From: JBBROS01 sp965199595
GTDB taxonomy: Bacteria; Pseudomonadota; Alphaproteobacteria; Acetobacterales; Acetobacteraceae
Length of the DNA stretch: 64,000 bases
Reading direction: 5' to 3'
Assembly (NCBI GenBank): GCA_965199595.1
Contig: OZ241182.1
Span: forward strand, 868,001-932,000
Positions 29,920-39,864 of this stretch are shown one piece after another (within the stretch, counting starts at the first letter, position 1; each line of letters begins with the position of its first letter). The notes beneath the pieces were generated by a model that saw only the letters and a program-made list of their open reading frames with translations, had not been told where the DNA came from and did not search any database. A program made the position numbers and the translations under genes.

Positions 29920-32474
29920 GCTGCTTGCCTCATCTCGGATTGCAGGCATCGGCGAAGCCGGTCGAGCAGGGCCTCGCGATCGAATTTCGGCATGTAGAAC
30001 GTGAAGCCAGCCGCGAGACCGGCTTCGATGTCAGCCGGGTTCACCCGTCCGCTCAGGGCGATCATCGGTATGTCGACCCACTCGCCCTCGAGACGGACGG
30101 CGCGGGCGAAGGCGAGACCGTCCATCTCCGGCATCTCGATATCTGAAATGATCGCATCGTAGCTTGCGCCGGCGCTGCGGAGCGCCAGCGCCTCCATGGC
30201 CCCGTTCACGGCCGTGACATGGTAGCCGCCGGAAGACAGGGCGGGGATCAGCATGTTGCGGAAGAAGGCGCTATCCTCGACCACCAGGAGGCGGGACTGG
30301 CCAGACTTGCTGGCGGTTTTCGGCTGGAACCAGTCCTGACCGGCTTGCGACAGCCAGTGTGCGGTATCCACCACCTCGGTGGCAGCGCCGGCGATCACCG
30401 CCGTGCCGAGGAACCCGGTCGTCGCACTGCCCATCTCGACCAGCAGGCGATCGTGGACGACATCGACGATCTCCTCCACCAGCAGCCCGACGCTGCGCTC
30501 CCCCTCGGTGAACACCAGGATCGGGTGATCGGCGGCAGACCCGGCACTGAAATCATCGATGAAGGGCACGAGCGGCATCAGCTTGCCGCAGTACTGCGTC
30601 ACGGTGCGGCCGCTGACCCGTTCGATCTTACCGGCCGGGATTCGTTCAAGCCGGGCCACGAGGCCGAGCGGCACGGCTTTTGGCGCCTTGCTTCCGGCAC
30701 GGAACACCAGGATGGCGGTCTCATCTTCGCTCTTGATCCCGCCGGATACCGGGACAGGCATGCTCCGCGCAGCACCGCCCGCGACGATGTTCACGGCCCG
30801 GGCGATCCCGTTGGGATCCAGGATCATGATGACGGTGCCATCGCCCAGGACGGTGTTGCCGCTGAACATCGCGATGTCCCGCAGGATAGGCGCCACCGGC
30901 TTCACCACGATCTCCTCGGTGTCGAACACCCGGTCCACCACGATGCCGAGTGACCCGGACCCTACGGCGACCACGACGACATACATGCCGCGCCGGGCCT
31001 CCGTGGAAGGTGTGAGGTGCAGAAGGTCCGACAACGTGACCAACGGCAGCAACCGCTCCCGCAGACGGAGGATGCGAGTGCCGTCGATTTCCTCAATCAA
31101 GGTCTGACCGGCACGGGCCTCGGTGCCGGGTTGCGCCAGTTCGGCATGCACCAGTTCAGCCACGCTGCTCTGCGCGATGGCGAATCGCTCGCCGGCGGAC
31201 TCGACGATCAAGGCCGAGACGATGGCAAGCGTCAGAGGGATCTTGATCGTGAAGGTGGTGCCGCTGCCGGGCCGGTTGTCCAGCTCGATCGTGCCGCCGA
31301 TCTGCTCGATATTGGTCTTCACGACATCCATGCCGACGCCGCGGCCGGACACCGAGGTGACCTGTGCTGCCGTGGAAAAGCCGGGATGGAAGATGAAGCG
31401 CTCGATCGCGGCGGCGTCCATGCTGGCCAGTTCGGCCTCGGTGGCCAGACCCTTGGACAGAGCCTTGGCGCGAATCCGGTCGATCGGCAGGCCGCGGCCG
31501 TCATCGGCGATCTGCACCGTGATGTGGCCACCTTCATGAAAGGCATTCAACGTGATGGTGCCGATCGCCGGCTTGCCGGCGGCGCGGCGCTCTTCCGGCA
31601 GCTCCAGACCATGATCGGCGCTGTTGCGGACCATGTGGGTCAAGGGATCGCGCACGAGTTCGAGCACTTGCCGGTCGATCTCGGTCTCGGCGCCGACCAT
31701 CTGCAGCTCCATGGGCTTGCCCAGGTCCTGCACCAGGTCGCGCACCAGGCGAGGCAGCTTGCTCCAGGCGGAGCCGATTGGCTGCATGCGGGTTTTCATC
31801 ACGCCTTCCTGCAGGTCAGACGTGATCTGAGACAGGCGCTGCACCGGCGTGGCGAACAGGTCCTCCTTGCTGCCCCGGCTGATCTGCAGCAGCTGGTTGC
31901 GCGTGAGGACCAGCTCGCTCACCAGCGTCATCAGGTTTTCCAGGACGCCGACGCTCACCCGAATGGTCTGGCTGGCGACACCACCTTCGGTGACATGCGT
32001 TTCAGCCGCAGCGGCGTCGGGTGCGGGGCTTGCGGCAACCACTTCCTCGGCCGCCGGCTGAGGCGGCACGGCAGACGCGTGGAGCGGTTCCGGCGATGAC
32101 CCGTTAAAGATCAGATCCAGGCGGCTGATCACCAAGGTGTCATCGCCAACGGGCTCGGTGCCCGTGACCGAGAGGCCGGACACGATGGCCTTCATGACGT
32201 CGATTGCGCTGAGCACGGCCGTCACCAGTTCGGGCGTGGCACTGATTGCGCCCTCCCGCAGCAGACCAAGGACATTCTCCCCGGAATGCGCGACTCGTTC
32301 GAGGCGGGGCAGGCCCAGGAAACCGCAGGTGCCCTTGATGGTGTGCACCAGGCGGAAGATCAGCCCGACCGTTGCTGCGTCGTCTGGCGTCCGTTCCAGC
32401 GTCAGCAGGGCTTCATCGAGCCCGGCCAAGCTTTCATTGGCCTCCGTGAGGAATTCCGCCAGCAGGTCGTCCAT
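29916..32474 (-). CDS. cheA: Hybrid chemotaxis histidine kinase CheA with C-terminal receiver
   Basis: 852 residues. Order: HPt domain with phospho-His44 (LVHTIKGTCG), a dimerisation helix pair after SQTIRVSVGVLENLM, HATPase with NSADHGLELPEERR and GRGVGMDVVKTNIEQ, a CheW-like regulatory domain (about 430-560), a second CheW-like segment (about 575-715), and a receiver domain (728-852) with Asp778 in SDIEMPEMDG and Lys in MPKFD. It phosphorylates CheB and possibly its own receiver. The ATG at 32474 has AAGGA upstream. It follows fliM by 72 bases. Confidence 0.95.
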   Translation of the reverse strand: MDDLLAEFLTEANESLAGLDEALLTLERTPDDAATVGLIFRLVHTIKGTCGFLGLPRLERVAHSGENVLGLLREGAISATPELVTAVLSAIDVMKAIVSGLSVTGTEPVGDDTLVISRLDLIFNGSSPEPLHASAVPPQPAAEEVVAASPAPDAAAAETHVTEGGVASQTIRVSVGVLENLMTLVSELVLTRNQLLQISRGSKEDLFATPVQRLSQITSDLQEGVMKTRMQPIGSAWSKLPRLVRDLVQDLGKPMELQMVGAETEIDRQVLELVRDPLTHMVRNSADHGLELPEERRAAGKPAIGTITLNAFHEGGHITVQIADDGRGLPIDRIRAKALSKGLATEAELASMDAAAIERFIFHPGFSTAAQVTSVSGRGVGMDVVKTNIEQIGGTIELDNRPGSGTTFTIKIPLTLAIVSALIVESAGERFAIAQSSVAELVHAELAQPGTEARAGQTLIEEIDGTRILRLRERLLPLVTLSDLLHLTPSTEARRGMYVVVVAVGSGSLGIVVDRVFDTEEIVVKPVAPILRDIAMFSGNTVLGDGTVIMILDPNGIARAVNIVAGGAARSMPVPVSGGIKSEDETAILVFRAGSKAPKAVPLGLVARLERIPAGKIERVSGRTVTQYCGKLMPLVPFIDDFSAGSAADHPILVFTEGERSVGLLVEEIVDVVHDRLLVEMGSATTGFLGTAVIAGAATEVVDTAHWLSQAGQDWFQPKTASKSGQSRLLVVEDSAFFRNMLIPALSSGGYHVTAVNGAMEALALRSAGASYDAIISDIEMPEMDGLAFARAVRLEGEWVDIPMIALSGRVNPADIEAGLAAGFTFYMPKFDREALLDRLRRCLQSEMRQAA

Positions 32475-32546
32475 GATCAGTCCTTCAGCAGTGCGTATCA
32501 GTTGGGAGTTTATCCGTGAGACCCTGAAGGAAGTGTTAGCGCCGGG

Positions 32547-33605
32547 TCAGGCAGGGGCTGCGAGGGTCTCTGTTGCCATGCGCCGGGTTTCGGCTGCGAT
32601 GCGGATCGCGACCTGGTTCTGCCGGCGCCCGACCGTCGCCTCAAACAGCGGAACCGAGCCGCAGCGGACTTGCACGGCCGAGCCCGGCCGTGTGTTCAGG
32701 ATGATATTGTCGCCCACGGCCAGGTTCATGACATGAGACAGCGGTAGGATCTGCTCGTCGAGCACGGCCTCGAGTTTCACCTCGGTTTCCCAAAGCTCCT
32801 CGGCGAGATGGGTCTCCCAGATCCGGTCGCGGCCGAAGCGTTCGCCCATGAACTGCTGCAACAACAGCTCGCGCACCGGCTCAAGCGTCGCGTAGGGCAG
32901 CAGCAGTTCGAGGCGGCCGCCGCGATCTTCCATGTCGACCCGAAGCCGGATCAGCACGGCAGCGTTGGAGAGGCGGGAGATCGTGGCGAAGCGCGGGTTG
33001 ACCTCCAGCCGTTCGAACCGGAAATGCACCGTGGTCAGGGGTTCGAAGCTGGCGCCAAGCTCGGTCAGCACGACCTCGATCAGCCGCTCGATCAGGGTGC
33101 GTTCGATGGTTGTGTATGGACGGCCTTCGATGCGCATGATGGCGGCGCCGTGACGGCCACCGAGAAGCACGTCGACAATGCTGTAGATCAGGGCGCTGTC
33201 GATAACGATCAGGCCGTAATTGTCCCATTCCTCGGCCTTGAACACGGCCAGCATCGCGGGCAGCGGCAGGCTGTTCAGGTAGTTTCCGAACCGCAACGAC
33301 TGGATGTTGTCGATCTCAACTTCGACGTTGTCGCTGGTGAAATTGCGCAGACTGCTCGAGAGACTGCGAACCAGGCGATCGAACACGATCTCGAGCATCG
33401 GAAGGCGTTCGTAGGAGACAAGGCCGGATTCGACGATCCGTTCCATGCCGCTCTGGGTGCCGGGCCCCGACGGCTCGTCGGCATCGCCGAGCAGGCTGTC
33501 GATCTCCGCCTGGCTGAGCACGCGCGCCGGCTGGCTGGCTGCCACAGCCTCCACAGCCATGCCGAAGTCCTCTTCCGTCATTTCGGCATTTGCATCACTG
33601 GCCAT
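32547..33605 (-). CDS. fliM: Flagellar motor switch protein FliM
   Basis: 352 residues. The CheY-P binding peptide LSQAEIDSLLG sits near residue 30, followed by the middle CheC-like domain (LRNFTSDNVEVEI, LIVIDSALIYSIVDVLLGG) and the C-terminal SpoA domain (LPLSHVMNLAVGDNIIL). It is part of the C ring that sets flagellar rotation. The ATG at 33605 is preceded by GGAGG at six bases; the open frame continues upstream to 33833 but is not homologous. First gene of the fliM-che run, and divergent from an unrecognised gene. Confidence 0.95.
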   Translation of the reverse strand: MASDANAEMTEEDFGMAVEAVAASQPARVLSQAEIDSLLGDADEPSGPGTQSGMERIVESGLVSYERLPMLEIVFDRLVRSLSSSLRNFTSDNVEVEIDNIQSLRFGNYLNSLPLPAMLAVFKAEEWDNYGLIVIDSALIYSIVDVLLGGRHGAAIMRIEGRPYTTIERTLIERLIEVVLTELGASFEPLTTVHFRFERLEVNPRFATISRLSNAAVLIRLRVDMEDRGGRLELLLPYATLEPVRELLLQQFMGERFGRDRIWETHLAEELWETEVKLEAVLDEQILPLSHVMNLAVGDNIILNTRPGSAVQVRCGSVPLFEATVGRRQNQVAIRIAAETRRMATETLAAPA

Positions 33606-33694
33606 GCGGCACCTCCAACCGCACGATGGCGGCAACAGGTTAATGAAAGGTTTGGGCCGCCTCGTTAGGGTTCGCTTAATATCGATGCGGCAGG

Positions 33695-34693
33695 ATGCGG
33701 AGGATGACTGACCACCCGACCCATTGCAGTTTCGAACATCCCGGCTTCGCAGCGCTGCAGAGGCCGACCTTTCGCCTGACGGAGGGCGACAAGGTGCCTG
33801 CATTGGCGATTGATCTCGATGGAAGCCGGGCACTGCTGCCGATGTCCGCCGTGATCAAGCTGTTCGAGCTTTCGCCTGAGAGCAAGGACGGACGGATGCT
33901 CGGCCTGGTCGCCAGCGCGCTCCGCTTTGTTGTCTGCATCCAGATCGGGGACAAGCTGCCCACGGAGGTGTTGAGCGGCGAGGCCAGCTGGATGCCCTCC
34001 GCCTACCATTCCCAGATCGCTTCGGCCCGCATTCAGCTCCAGCTGGTGAACTGGATCGGCGGTGCCCGGAATGGAGATGGGCAGCCGATCACCTCGGAGA
34101 TGCTGGTGGCCTCGGCCGACGATCCCGCGATCCGCAACAAGGTGCAGGAGGCGCTTCGCCGGGCCGCGGATGAACTGGGTGTGCAGGGTGGCCCGGCTGT
34201 TGCTGCGCTGATCGAGGAGCTGTCGATCGAGATCGCGTATATCGAGGCCCTGCGCGAGCGGCTGCTGGATCGCGTCCAGGCCGCATTGCGGCGCCTTCTT
34301 CGGCTCGCCCAGGGCAGCGGCCAGCTGTCATCGACCCGGCGGGAAACGTTGTTCCAGGTGACCCGGCTCGTCGGCGTGGGCCTGGCCGAGATCGTGTCCA
34401 GGTTTGACCAGGTGGACGCACAGACCGGCGAGATCCTGCCGGCGCTCCGCAACCTCGAGCAGCAGCGGAACTTCCTGCGTCCGAACAGGGATTGGCTCTA
34501 CTGCACGCAGCTGGCCTGGGATGCGGAGTTGCAGGAGTGGGAGGCGTTAAAGCCCAATGAGGCCGGTGAACGGGCCTGGAAACTGGTGGACCGGCTGTAT
34601 CGTTTCCTGGCGCCGCGCTTCATGGCCGTTCAGGAATGGCAATCCCTGAAGGCGGCGACCAACGGGCAGAGCCGGGCCGTTCTGGTGTGGTAG
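33695..34693 (+). CDS. Unrecognised protein between fliM and the ATP synthase operon
   Basis: 332 residues, no signal peptide or membrane segment, not recognised. The N-terminal third is mixed beta/helix (PTFRLTEGDKVPALAIDLDGS, then LRFVVCIQIGDKLP). The middle is strongly helical (about 140-235, with LIEELSIEIAYIEALRERLLDRVQ), and the end is rich in Trp and Arg. Start choice is uncertain: ATGs at 33695 and 33704 both sit directly after AGG/GGAGG-like bases. It is divergent from fliM by 90 bases, so a shared control region is possible, and 116 bases upstream of atpH. A flagellar or cell-envelope role would be only a guess. Confidence 0.7.
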   Translation: MRRMTDHPTHCSFEHPGFAALQRPTFRLTEGDKVPALAIDLDGSRALLPMSAVIKLFELSPESKDGRMLGLVASALRFVVCIQIGDKLPTEVLSGEASWMPSAYHSQIASARIQLQLVNWIGGARNGDGQPITSEMLVASADDPAIRNKVQEALRRAADELGVQGGPAVAALIEELSIEIAYIEALRERLLDRVQAALRRLLRLAQGSGQLSSTRRETLFQVTRLVGVGLAEIVSRFDQVDAQTGEILPALRNLEQQRNFLRPNRDWLYCTQLAWDAELQEWEALKPNEAGERAWKLVDRLYRFLAPRFMAVQEWQSLKAATNGQSRAVLVW

Positions 34694-34809
34694 GCGCTGG
34701 TGATTCGCGGCAGGTTCGGCGCGGCGACCCGTTGCGGCAGCCAACACCCCATGCTAGACGCCCACCCGCCGGCACTTTGCCGGCCAAAACCACTGGATGG
34801 GACTGAAGC

Positions 34810-35373
34810 GTGGCTTCTGGCACCACGACGAGCGGCGGCGGCCTCGCCGACCGATATGCAATCGCACTCTACGCGCAGGCGGAAGAGACGCGTGCATTGG
34901 ATCAGACCGTGTCCGAGATGGACAGTCTGGCGAAGCTGATCGACAGCAGCCCGGAGTTCCGCCGCCTGTTGAACAGCCCGCTGATCGACGTCACCCAGGC
35001 CCGGGCGGCGGCGAGTGCCGTGCTCGAGGGGGAGGGCTTTGGCAAGCTGGTGCAGGATTTCGTGGGCGTGGTTGCCAACAACCGTCGCCTGAACGCCTTG
35101 CGCATGATCGTTGCTGCCTTCGTGGCGCTGGTGGCGCAGAAGCGTGGCGTGGTGGTGGCCCAGGTCGTCAGTGCCCATCCATTGAGCGATGTGCAGCGTG
35201 AACAGCTGCGTGCGCGGCTTATCGAAGCCGGCTACGGCAGCGTGAATATTCAAGATAGCGTTGACCCCAGCCTGCTGGGCGGCCTCGTCGTCCGCATCGG
35301 GGCGCGGCTTTACGATACCAGTCTGAAATCCCGTCTGCAGCGACTGCAGTATGCCATGAAGGGTGCCGCCTAG
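34810..35373 (+). CDS. atpH: F1-ATPase delta subunit
   Basis: 187 residues. The delta/OSCP pattern is clear: GLADRYAIALYAQAEETRAL at the start and the C-terminal SVDPSLLGGLVVRIGARLYDTSLKSRL. It connects F1 to the peripheral stalk. The start is a GTG at 34810. It is the first gene of an F1-only operon; the F0 genes are elsewhere, as usual in alphaproteobacteria. A small GCCGGC hairpin lies 26 bases upstream. Zero-base spacing to atpA. Confidence 0.96.
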   Translation: MASGTTTSGGGLADRYAIALYAQAEETRALDQTVSEMDSLAKLIDSSPEFRRLLNSPLIDVTQARAAASAVLEGEGFGKLVQDFVGVVANNRRLNALRMIVAAFVALVAQKRGVVVAQVVSAHPLSDVQREQLRARLIEAGYGSVNIQDSVDPSLLGGLVVRIGARLYDTSLKSRLQRLQYAMKGAA

Positions 35374-36906
35374 ATGGAAATCCGTCCCGCCGAGATCTCG
35401 GAGATCCTCAAGAAGCAGATCGCCGCCTTCGACACCGAGCAGAATGTCGCCGAAACCGGCCAGGTGCTGTCGGTCGGCGATGGCATTGCCCGGGTGTTCG
35501 GCCTGCAGAATGTCATGGCAGGTGAGCTGGTCGACTTTCCGTCGGCCGGCGTGAAGGGCATGGCGCTGAACCTCGAGACCGACAACGTCGGCATCGTGGT
35601 GTTCGGCGACGATACGCGCATCCGCGAGGGTGACACCGTCACCCGCACGCGCGACATCGTGGACGTGCCGATCGGCAAGGGCCTGCTGGGGCGCGTGGTT
35701 GACGGCCTTGGCAACCCGATCGACGGCAAGGGTCCGTTGACCGATGTGGTTCGGAGCCGGGTCGAGGTGAAGGCGCCCGGGATCATCCCGCGCAAGTCCG
35801 TGCATGAGCCGATGCAGACCGGCCTCAAGGCCATCGACGCGCTGATCCCCATTGGCCGCGGCCAGCGCGAGCTGGTGATCGGCGACCGTCAGACCGGCAA
35901 GACCGCCGTGCTGATCGACGCGATCATCAACCAGAAGACGGCCAATGCCGGCACGGATGAGAGCGTCAAGCTCTACTGCATCTATGTCGCCATCGGGCAG
36001 AAGCGTTCCACCGTGGCGCAGCTTGTGCGTACGCTGGAAGAGAACGGGGCGATGGACTACTCCATCGTCGTTGCCGCCACCGCGTCCGACCCGGCACCCA
36101 TGCAGTTCCTTGCGCCCTATACCGGTTGCGCCATGGGCGAATACTTCCGTGACAACAAGATGCACGCGATGATCTGCTACGACGATCTGTCGAAGCAGGC
36201 GGTGGCCTATCGTCAGATGTCGCTGCTGCTGCGTCGTCCGCCGGGCCGTGAGGCTTACCCGGGCGACGTGTTCTATCTGCACAGCCGCCTGCTGGAGCGT
36301 GCGGCCAAGATGTCGGATGCGTTTGGCGCCGGGTCATTGACGGCGCTGCCGGTGATCGAGACCCAGGCCGGCGACGTGTCCGCCTATATTCCGACCAACG
36401 TGATCTCGATCACCGACGGTCAGATCTTCTTGGAGACGGAGCTGTTCTTCCGTGGCATTCGTCCGGCTGTGAACGTCGGGCTCAGCGTGTCCCGCGTCGG
36501 GTCGTCCGCTCAGATCAAGGCGATGAAGAAGGTGTCCGGCTCGATCAAGTTGGAGCTGGCGCAGTATCGCGAGATGGCCGCCTTCGCGCAGTTCGCCTCG
36601 GACCTTGATGCCAGCACCCAGCAGCTGCTGGCCCGTGGCGCCCGGCTGACGGAGCTGCTGAAGCAGCCGCAGTACAAGCCGATGCCCGTCGAGGAGCAGG
36701 TCGTCGTCATCTATGCCGGCACCAAGGGCTATCTGGACGCCATTCCGGTGAACAAGGTCGGCGAGTTCGAGCGCCGGCTGATTGCGGACCTCAAGGCGCA
36801 GCAGCCGGCCGTGCTGAACGGCATCCGCGAGACGCGCGAGATGAAGCCGGATGTCGAGAAGACGCTGGTCTCGTTCATGGATGGCTTCGCCAAGTCGTTC
36901 GCTTAA
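35374..36906 (+). CDS. atpA: F1-ATPase alpha subunit
   Basis: 510 residues. The Walker A is GDRQTGKT; the signature PAVNVGLSVSRVGS and the DELSEILK-like N-terminus (EISEILKKQIAAF) are present. It is the regulatory nucleotide-binding subunit of the F1 hexamer. The start directly follows the atpH stop. Complete. Confidence 0.99.
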   Translation: MEIRPAEISEILKKQIAAFDTEQNVAETGQVLSVGDGIARVFGLQNVMAGELVDFPSAGVKGMALNLETDNVGIVVFGDDTRIREGDTVTRTRDIVDVPIGKGLLGRVVDGLGNPIDGKGPLTDVVRSRVEVKAPGIIPRKSVHEPMQTGLKAIDALIPIGRGQRELVIGDRQTGKTAVLIDAIINQKTANAGTDESVKLYCIYVAIGQKRSTVAQLVRTLEENGAMDYSIVVAATASDPAPMQFLAPYTGCAMGEYFRDNKMHAMICYDDLSKQAVAYRQMSLLLRRPPGREAYPGDVFYLHSRLLERAAKMSDAFGAGSLTALPVIETQAGDVSAYIPTNVISITDGQIFLETELFFRGIRPAVNVGLSVSRVGSSAQIKAMKKVSGSIKLELAQYREMAAFAQFASDLDASTQQLLARGARLTELLKQPQYKPMPVEEQVVVIYAGTKGYLDAIPVNKVGEFERRLIADLKAQQPAVLNGIRETREMKPDVEKTLVSFMDGFAKSFA

Positions 36907-36952
36907 GCTACGCGGGGGCTCTGCCCCTGCAGCCCACCAAGGGACCAAAGCC

Positions 36953-37843
36953 ATGGCCAGCCTCAAGGCACTCCGCGCCCGCATCAACAGCGTGAAGTCC
37001 ACGCGCAAGATCACCTCGGCCATGAAGATGGTCGCGGCGAGCAAGCTGAAGCGCGCGCAGAGCCAGGCCGAGGCGGCGCGGCCCTATGCTGAGCGGATGC
37101 AGCGGATGCTGGGCGCGCTGGCCAAGTCCGCCGCCGGGTCACCGACGGCGCCGCAGATGCTGGTGGGGACGGGGCGGGACCAGGTTCAGCTGCTGATCGT
37201 GGTCACCGCGGATCGCGGCCTGGCTGGCGGGTTCAACACCAACGTTGGCCGTGCGGCGCGCAACGCGATCCAGCGGCTGGAGGGTCAGGGCAAGACCGTC
37301 AAGGTGATCACTGTGGGTCGAAAGGGCCGTGATTACCTGAAGCGTGAGTATGCCAGCCGTCTTGTCGGCGAGTACAGCTTTGCCGGCAAGAAGCGCGTCG
37401 AGTTCGGGGACGTGGCCGAGATTGGCGGGAAGATTGCCACCATGCTGGCCGCGGGCGAGTTCGATGTCGCGACCATCGTGTACAACCGGTTCGTCTCGGT
37501 CATCAGCCAGGTCCCGACCGAGCAGCAGATCGTTCCGTTGCAGGTCGACACGCTGGCGGTGGCCGAGCCGGCCGCGACCGGGCCGCAACCGATCTACGAG
37601 TTCGAGCCGGACGAGGAGGCCATCCTGGCCGCCCTGTTGCCGCGCAACATGGCGATCCAGCTGTTCCGCTCGCTGATCGAGAGTGCCGCTGGCGAGCAGG
37701 GTGCCCGGATGTCCGCCATGGACAATGCGACGCGCAACGCCGGCGACATGATCAACCGGCTCACGCTCAACTACAACCGGACCCGGCAGGCCAACATCAC
37801 CCGCGAACTGATCGAGATCATTTCCGGCGCCGAGGCGGTCTGA
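36953..37843 (+). CDS. atpG: F1-ATPase gamma subunit
   Basis: 296 residues forming the central rotor shaft. The N-terminal helix LKALRARINSVKSTRKITSAM and the C-terminal SAMDNATRNAGDMINRLTLNYNRTRQ are the family ends. The ATG at 36953 is chosen; an ORF from 36851 overlaps atpA and is not homologous. A 144-bp gap follows before atpD. Confidence 0.98.
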   Translation: MASLKALRARINSVKSTRKITSAMKMVAASKLKRAQSQAEAARPYAERMQRMLGALAKSAAGSPTAPQMLVGTGRDQVQLLIVVTADRGLAGGFNTNVGRAARNAIQRLEGQGKTVKVITVGRKGRDYLKREYASRLVGEYSFAGKKRVEFGDVAEIGGKIATMLAAGEFDVATIVYNRFVSVISQVPTEQQIVPLQVDTLAVAEPAATGPQPIYEFEPDEEAILAALLPRNMAIQLFRSLIESAAGEQGARMSAMDNATRNAGDMINRLTLNYNRTRQANITRELIEIISGAEAV

Positions 37844-37987
37844 CCGCCGGGCCCAAGCCTGGCTAAAGTTTTTATACCGGCACCCGCTGGAAACCGGCGC
37901 GACACTCGCGTATGACGCGCCAACGAATGTCCCCGGGGTCGCCCCAGGGGCGGCCGACGCGATCGGCTGCGAAGGAAAGAGGACGAG

Positions 37988-39418
37988 ATGGCCAAGAACA
38001 ATGTCGGCAAGGTCACGCAGGTGCTGGGCGCCGTGGTGGACGTGCAGTTCGAGGGCGAGCTGCCCTTCATCCAGAACGCGCTGATCGCCAAGAACGGTGA
38101 TGCCAACCTGGTGCTGGAAGTGGCGCAGGAATTGGGCGAGAAGACCGTCCGCTGCATCGCGATGGATAGCACGGATGGCATGGTGCGTGGCAGCGAAGTC
38201 GTTGACACCGGGGCGCCGATCTCGGTGCCGGTGGGTCCCGAGACGCTGGGCCGCATCCTGAACGTGATCGGCGAGCCGATCGACGACCGTGGTCCGGTTG
38301 GCGAGAAGATGCGCTACCCGATCCACCGTTTGGCCCCGTCCTTCGAGGACCAGGCCACGTCAGCCGAGATCCTTGTGACGGGGATCAAGGTCATCGACCT
38401 GCTCGCCCCCTACCTCAAGGGCGGCAAGATCGGCCTGTTCGGGGGCGCCGGGGTGGGCAAGACTGTGCTCATCCAGGAGCTGATCAACAATATCGCCAAG
38501 GGCCATGGCGGCGTCTCGGTGTTCGCCGGCGTGGGCGAGCGGACCCGTGAGGGCAACGACCTTTACCACGAGATGGTCGATGCCGGGGTCATCAAGCTGG
38601 GCGACGGGACGACCGAAGGATCGAAGGTTGCGCTGGTCTATGGGCAGATGAACGAGCCGCCGGGTGCCCGTGCCCGCGTGGCGCTGTCCGGCCTTTCGCT
38701 TGCGGAATACTTCCGTGACGAGGAAGGCCAGGACGTGCTGTTCTTCGTCGACAACATCTTCCGCTTCACCCAGGCCGGTGCCGAGGTGTCCGCGCTGCTG
38801 GGCCGCATCCCGTCCGCGGTGGGCTATCAGCCGACGCTGGCGACCGACATGGGCGCGCTGCAGGAGCGGATCACCTCCACCAAGAAAGGCTCGATCACCT
38901 CGGTGCAGGCCATCTACGTGCCCGCCGACGACTTGACCGATCCGGCGCCCGCCACCTCCTTCGCCCATCTGGACGCGACCACCACGCTGAACCGCGCCAT
39001 CTCGGAAAAGGGCATCTACCCGGCCGTCGATCCGCTGGACTCCACGAGCCGTGCGCTCGAGCCGCGGATCGTGGGTGAGGAGCATTATGCCGTGGCCCGC
39101 GAGGTTCAGCGCGTGCTGCAGACCTATAAGAGCCTGCAGGACATCATCGCCATTCTTGGCATGGACGAGCTGTCGGAGGATGACAAGATCGTCGTGGCCC
39201 GTGCCCGCCGCATCGAGAAGTTCCTGAGCCAGCCCTTCCATGTGGCCGAGGTGTTCACGGGTTCGCCGGGCATCTTCGTGCCGGTGGCGGACACGGTGCG
39301 CAGCTTCAAGGCGATCATCGACGGGCAGCACGACGATTTGCCGGAAGCGGCGTTCTACATGGTCGGCACCATCGATGACGCGATGAAGAAGGCCGAGTCC
39401 ATGAAGGTCGCGGCCTGA
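37988..39418 (+). CDS. atpD: F1-ATPase beta subunit
   Basis: 476 residues. Walker A is GGAGVGKT, the catalytic Glu block is GVGERTREGNDLYHEM, and Walker B is VLFFVDNIFRFTQAG. It carries the catalytic sites. The ATG at 37988 follows GGAAAGAGGA. Ends three bases before atpC. Confidence 0.99.
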   Translation: MAKNNVGKVTQVLGAVVDVQFEGELPFIQNALIAKNGDANLVLEVAQELGEKTVRCIAMDSTDGMVRGSEVVDTGAPISVPVGPETLGRILNVIGEPIDDRGPVGEKMRYPIHRLAPSFEDQATSAEILVTGIKVIDLLAPYLKGGKIGLFGGAGVGKTVLIQELINNIAKGHGGVSVFAGVGERTREGNDLYHEMVDAGVIKLGDGTTEGSKVALVYGQMNEPPGARARVALSGLSLAEYFRDEEGQDVLFFVDNIFRFTQAGAEVSALLGRIPSAVGYQPTLATDMGALQERITSTKKGSITSVQAIYVPADDLTDPAPATSFAHLDATTTLNRAISEKGIYPAVDPLDSTSRALEPRIVGEEHYAVAREVQRVLQTYKSLQDIIAILGMDELSEDDKIVVARARRIEKFLSQPFHVAEVFTGSPGIFVPVADTVRSFKAIIDGQHDDLPEAAFYMVGTIDDAMKKAESMKVAA

Positions 39419-39420
39419 TC

Positions 39421-39828
39421 ATGCCGACGCTGCTCGAGATCGTCAGCCCGGATCGGCTGCTGCTGTCGCAGCCGGTGGACATGGCCGTGATCCCGGCGGC
39501 CGAGGGCGAGATGGGCGTGATGTCGGGTCACAGCCCGATGATCGTGCTGCTGCAGGGCGGCACCATCGTCCTGCACGAGGGCGGCAGGGCCACAAGCCGG
39601 CTTTACGTCAGCGGCGGGTTCGCCGAGATCACGCCCGAGCGTTGCACGGTGCTGGCGGACGAGGCCATTCCTGTGGCCGACGTCTCCAAGGCGGCGGCGG
39701 AGCAGCGGCTGGCGGCGGCCGAGCAGGCATTGGTTGCGGCCGACAAGTCCGATATGGCGGCCGTGGATGCCGCGGCCGCGCGCATCCAGTCGGCTCGCGC
39801 CATGGTGGCGGCGGCCGGAGCTGCCTGA
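39421..39828 (+). CDS. atpC: F1-ATPase epsilon subunit
   Basis: 135 residues: an N-terminal beta sandwich (EIVSPDRLLLSQPVDMAVIPAAEGEMGVM in the first 40) and a C-terminal helical hairpin. It couples the shaft to the c-ring and can inhibit ATP hydrolysis. It is the last gene of the operon, followed by a strong terminator. Confidence 0.96.
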   Translation: MPTLLEIVSPDRLLLSQPVDMAVIPAAEGEMGVMSGHSPMIVLLQGGTIVLHEGGRATSRLYVSGGFAEITPERCTVLADEAIPVADVSKAAAEQRLAAAEQALVAADKSDMAAVDAAAARIQSARAMVAAAGAA

Positions 39829-39864
39829 GTCAGCCTGTCACAATATCGCAACATGGGCCGGCAA

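Noticed and set aside
34768..34784. GCCGGC-ACTTT-GCCGGC hairpin before atpH as a terminator
   Set aside because: Only 6 bp of stem and no T-tract; not enough support to list as a feature.
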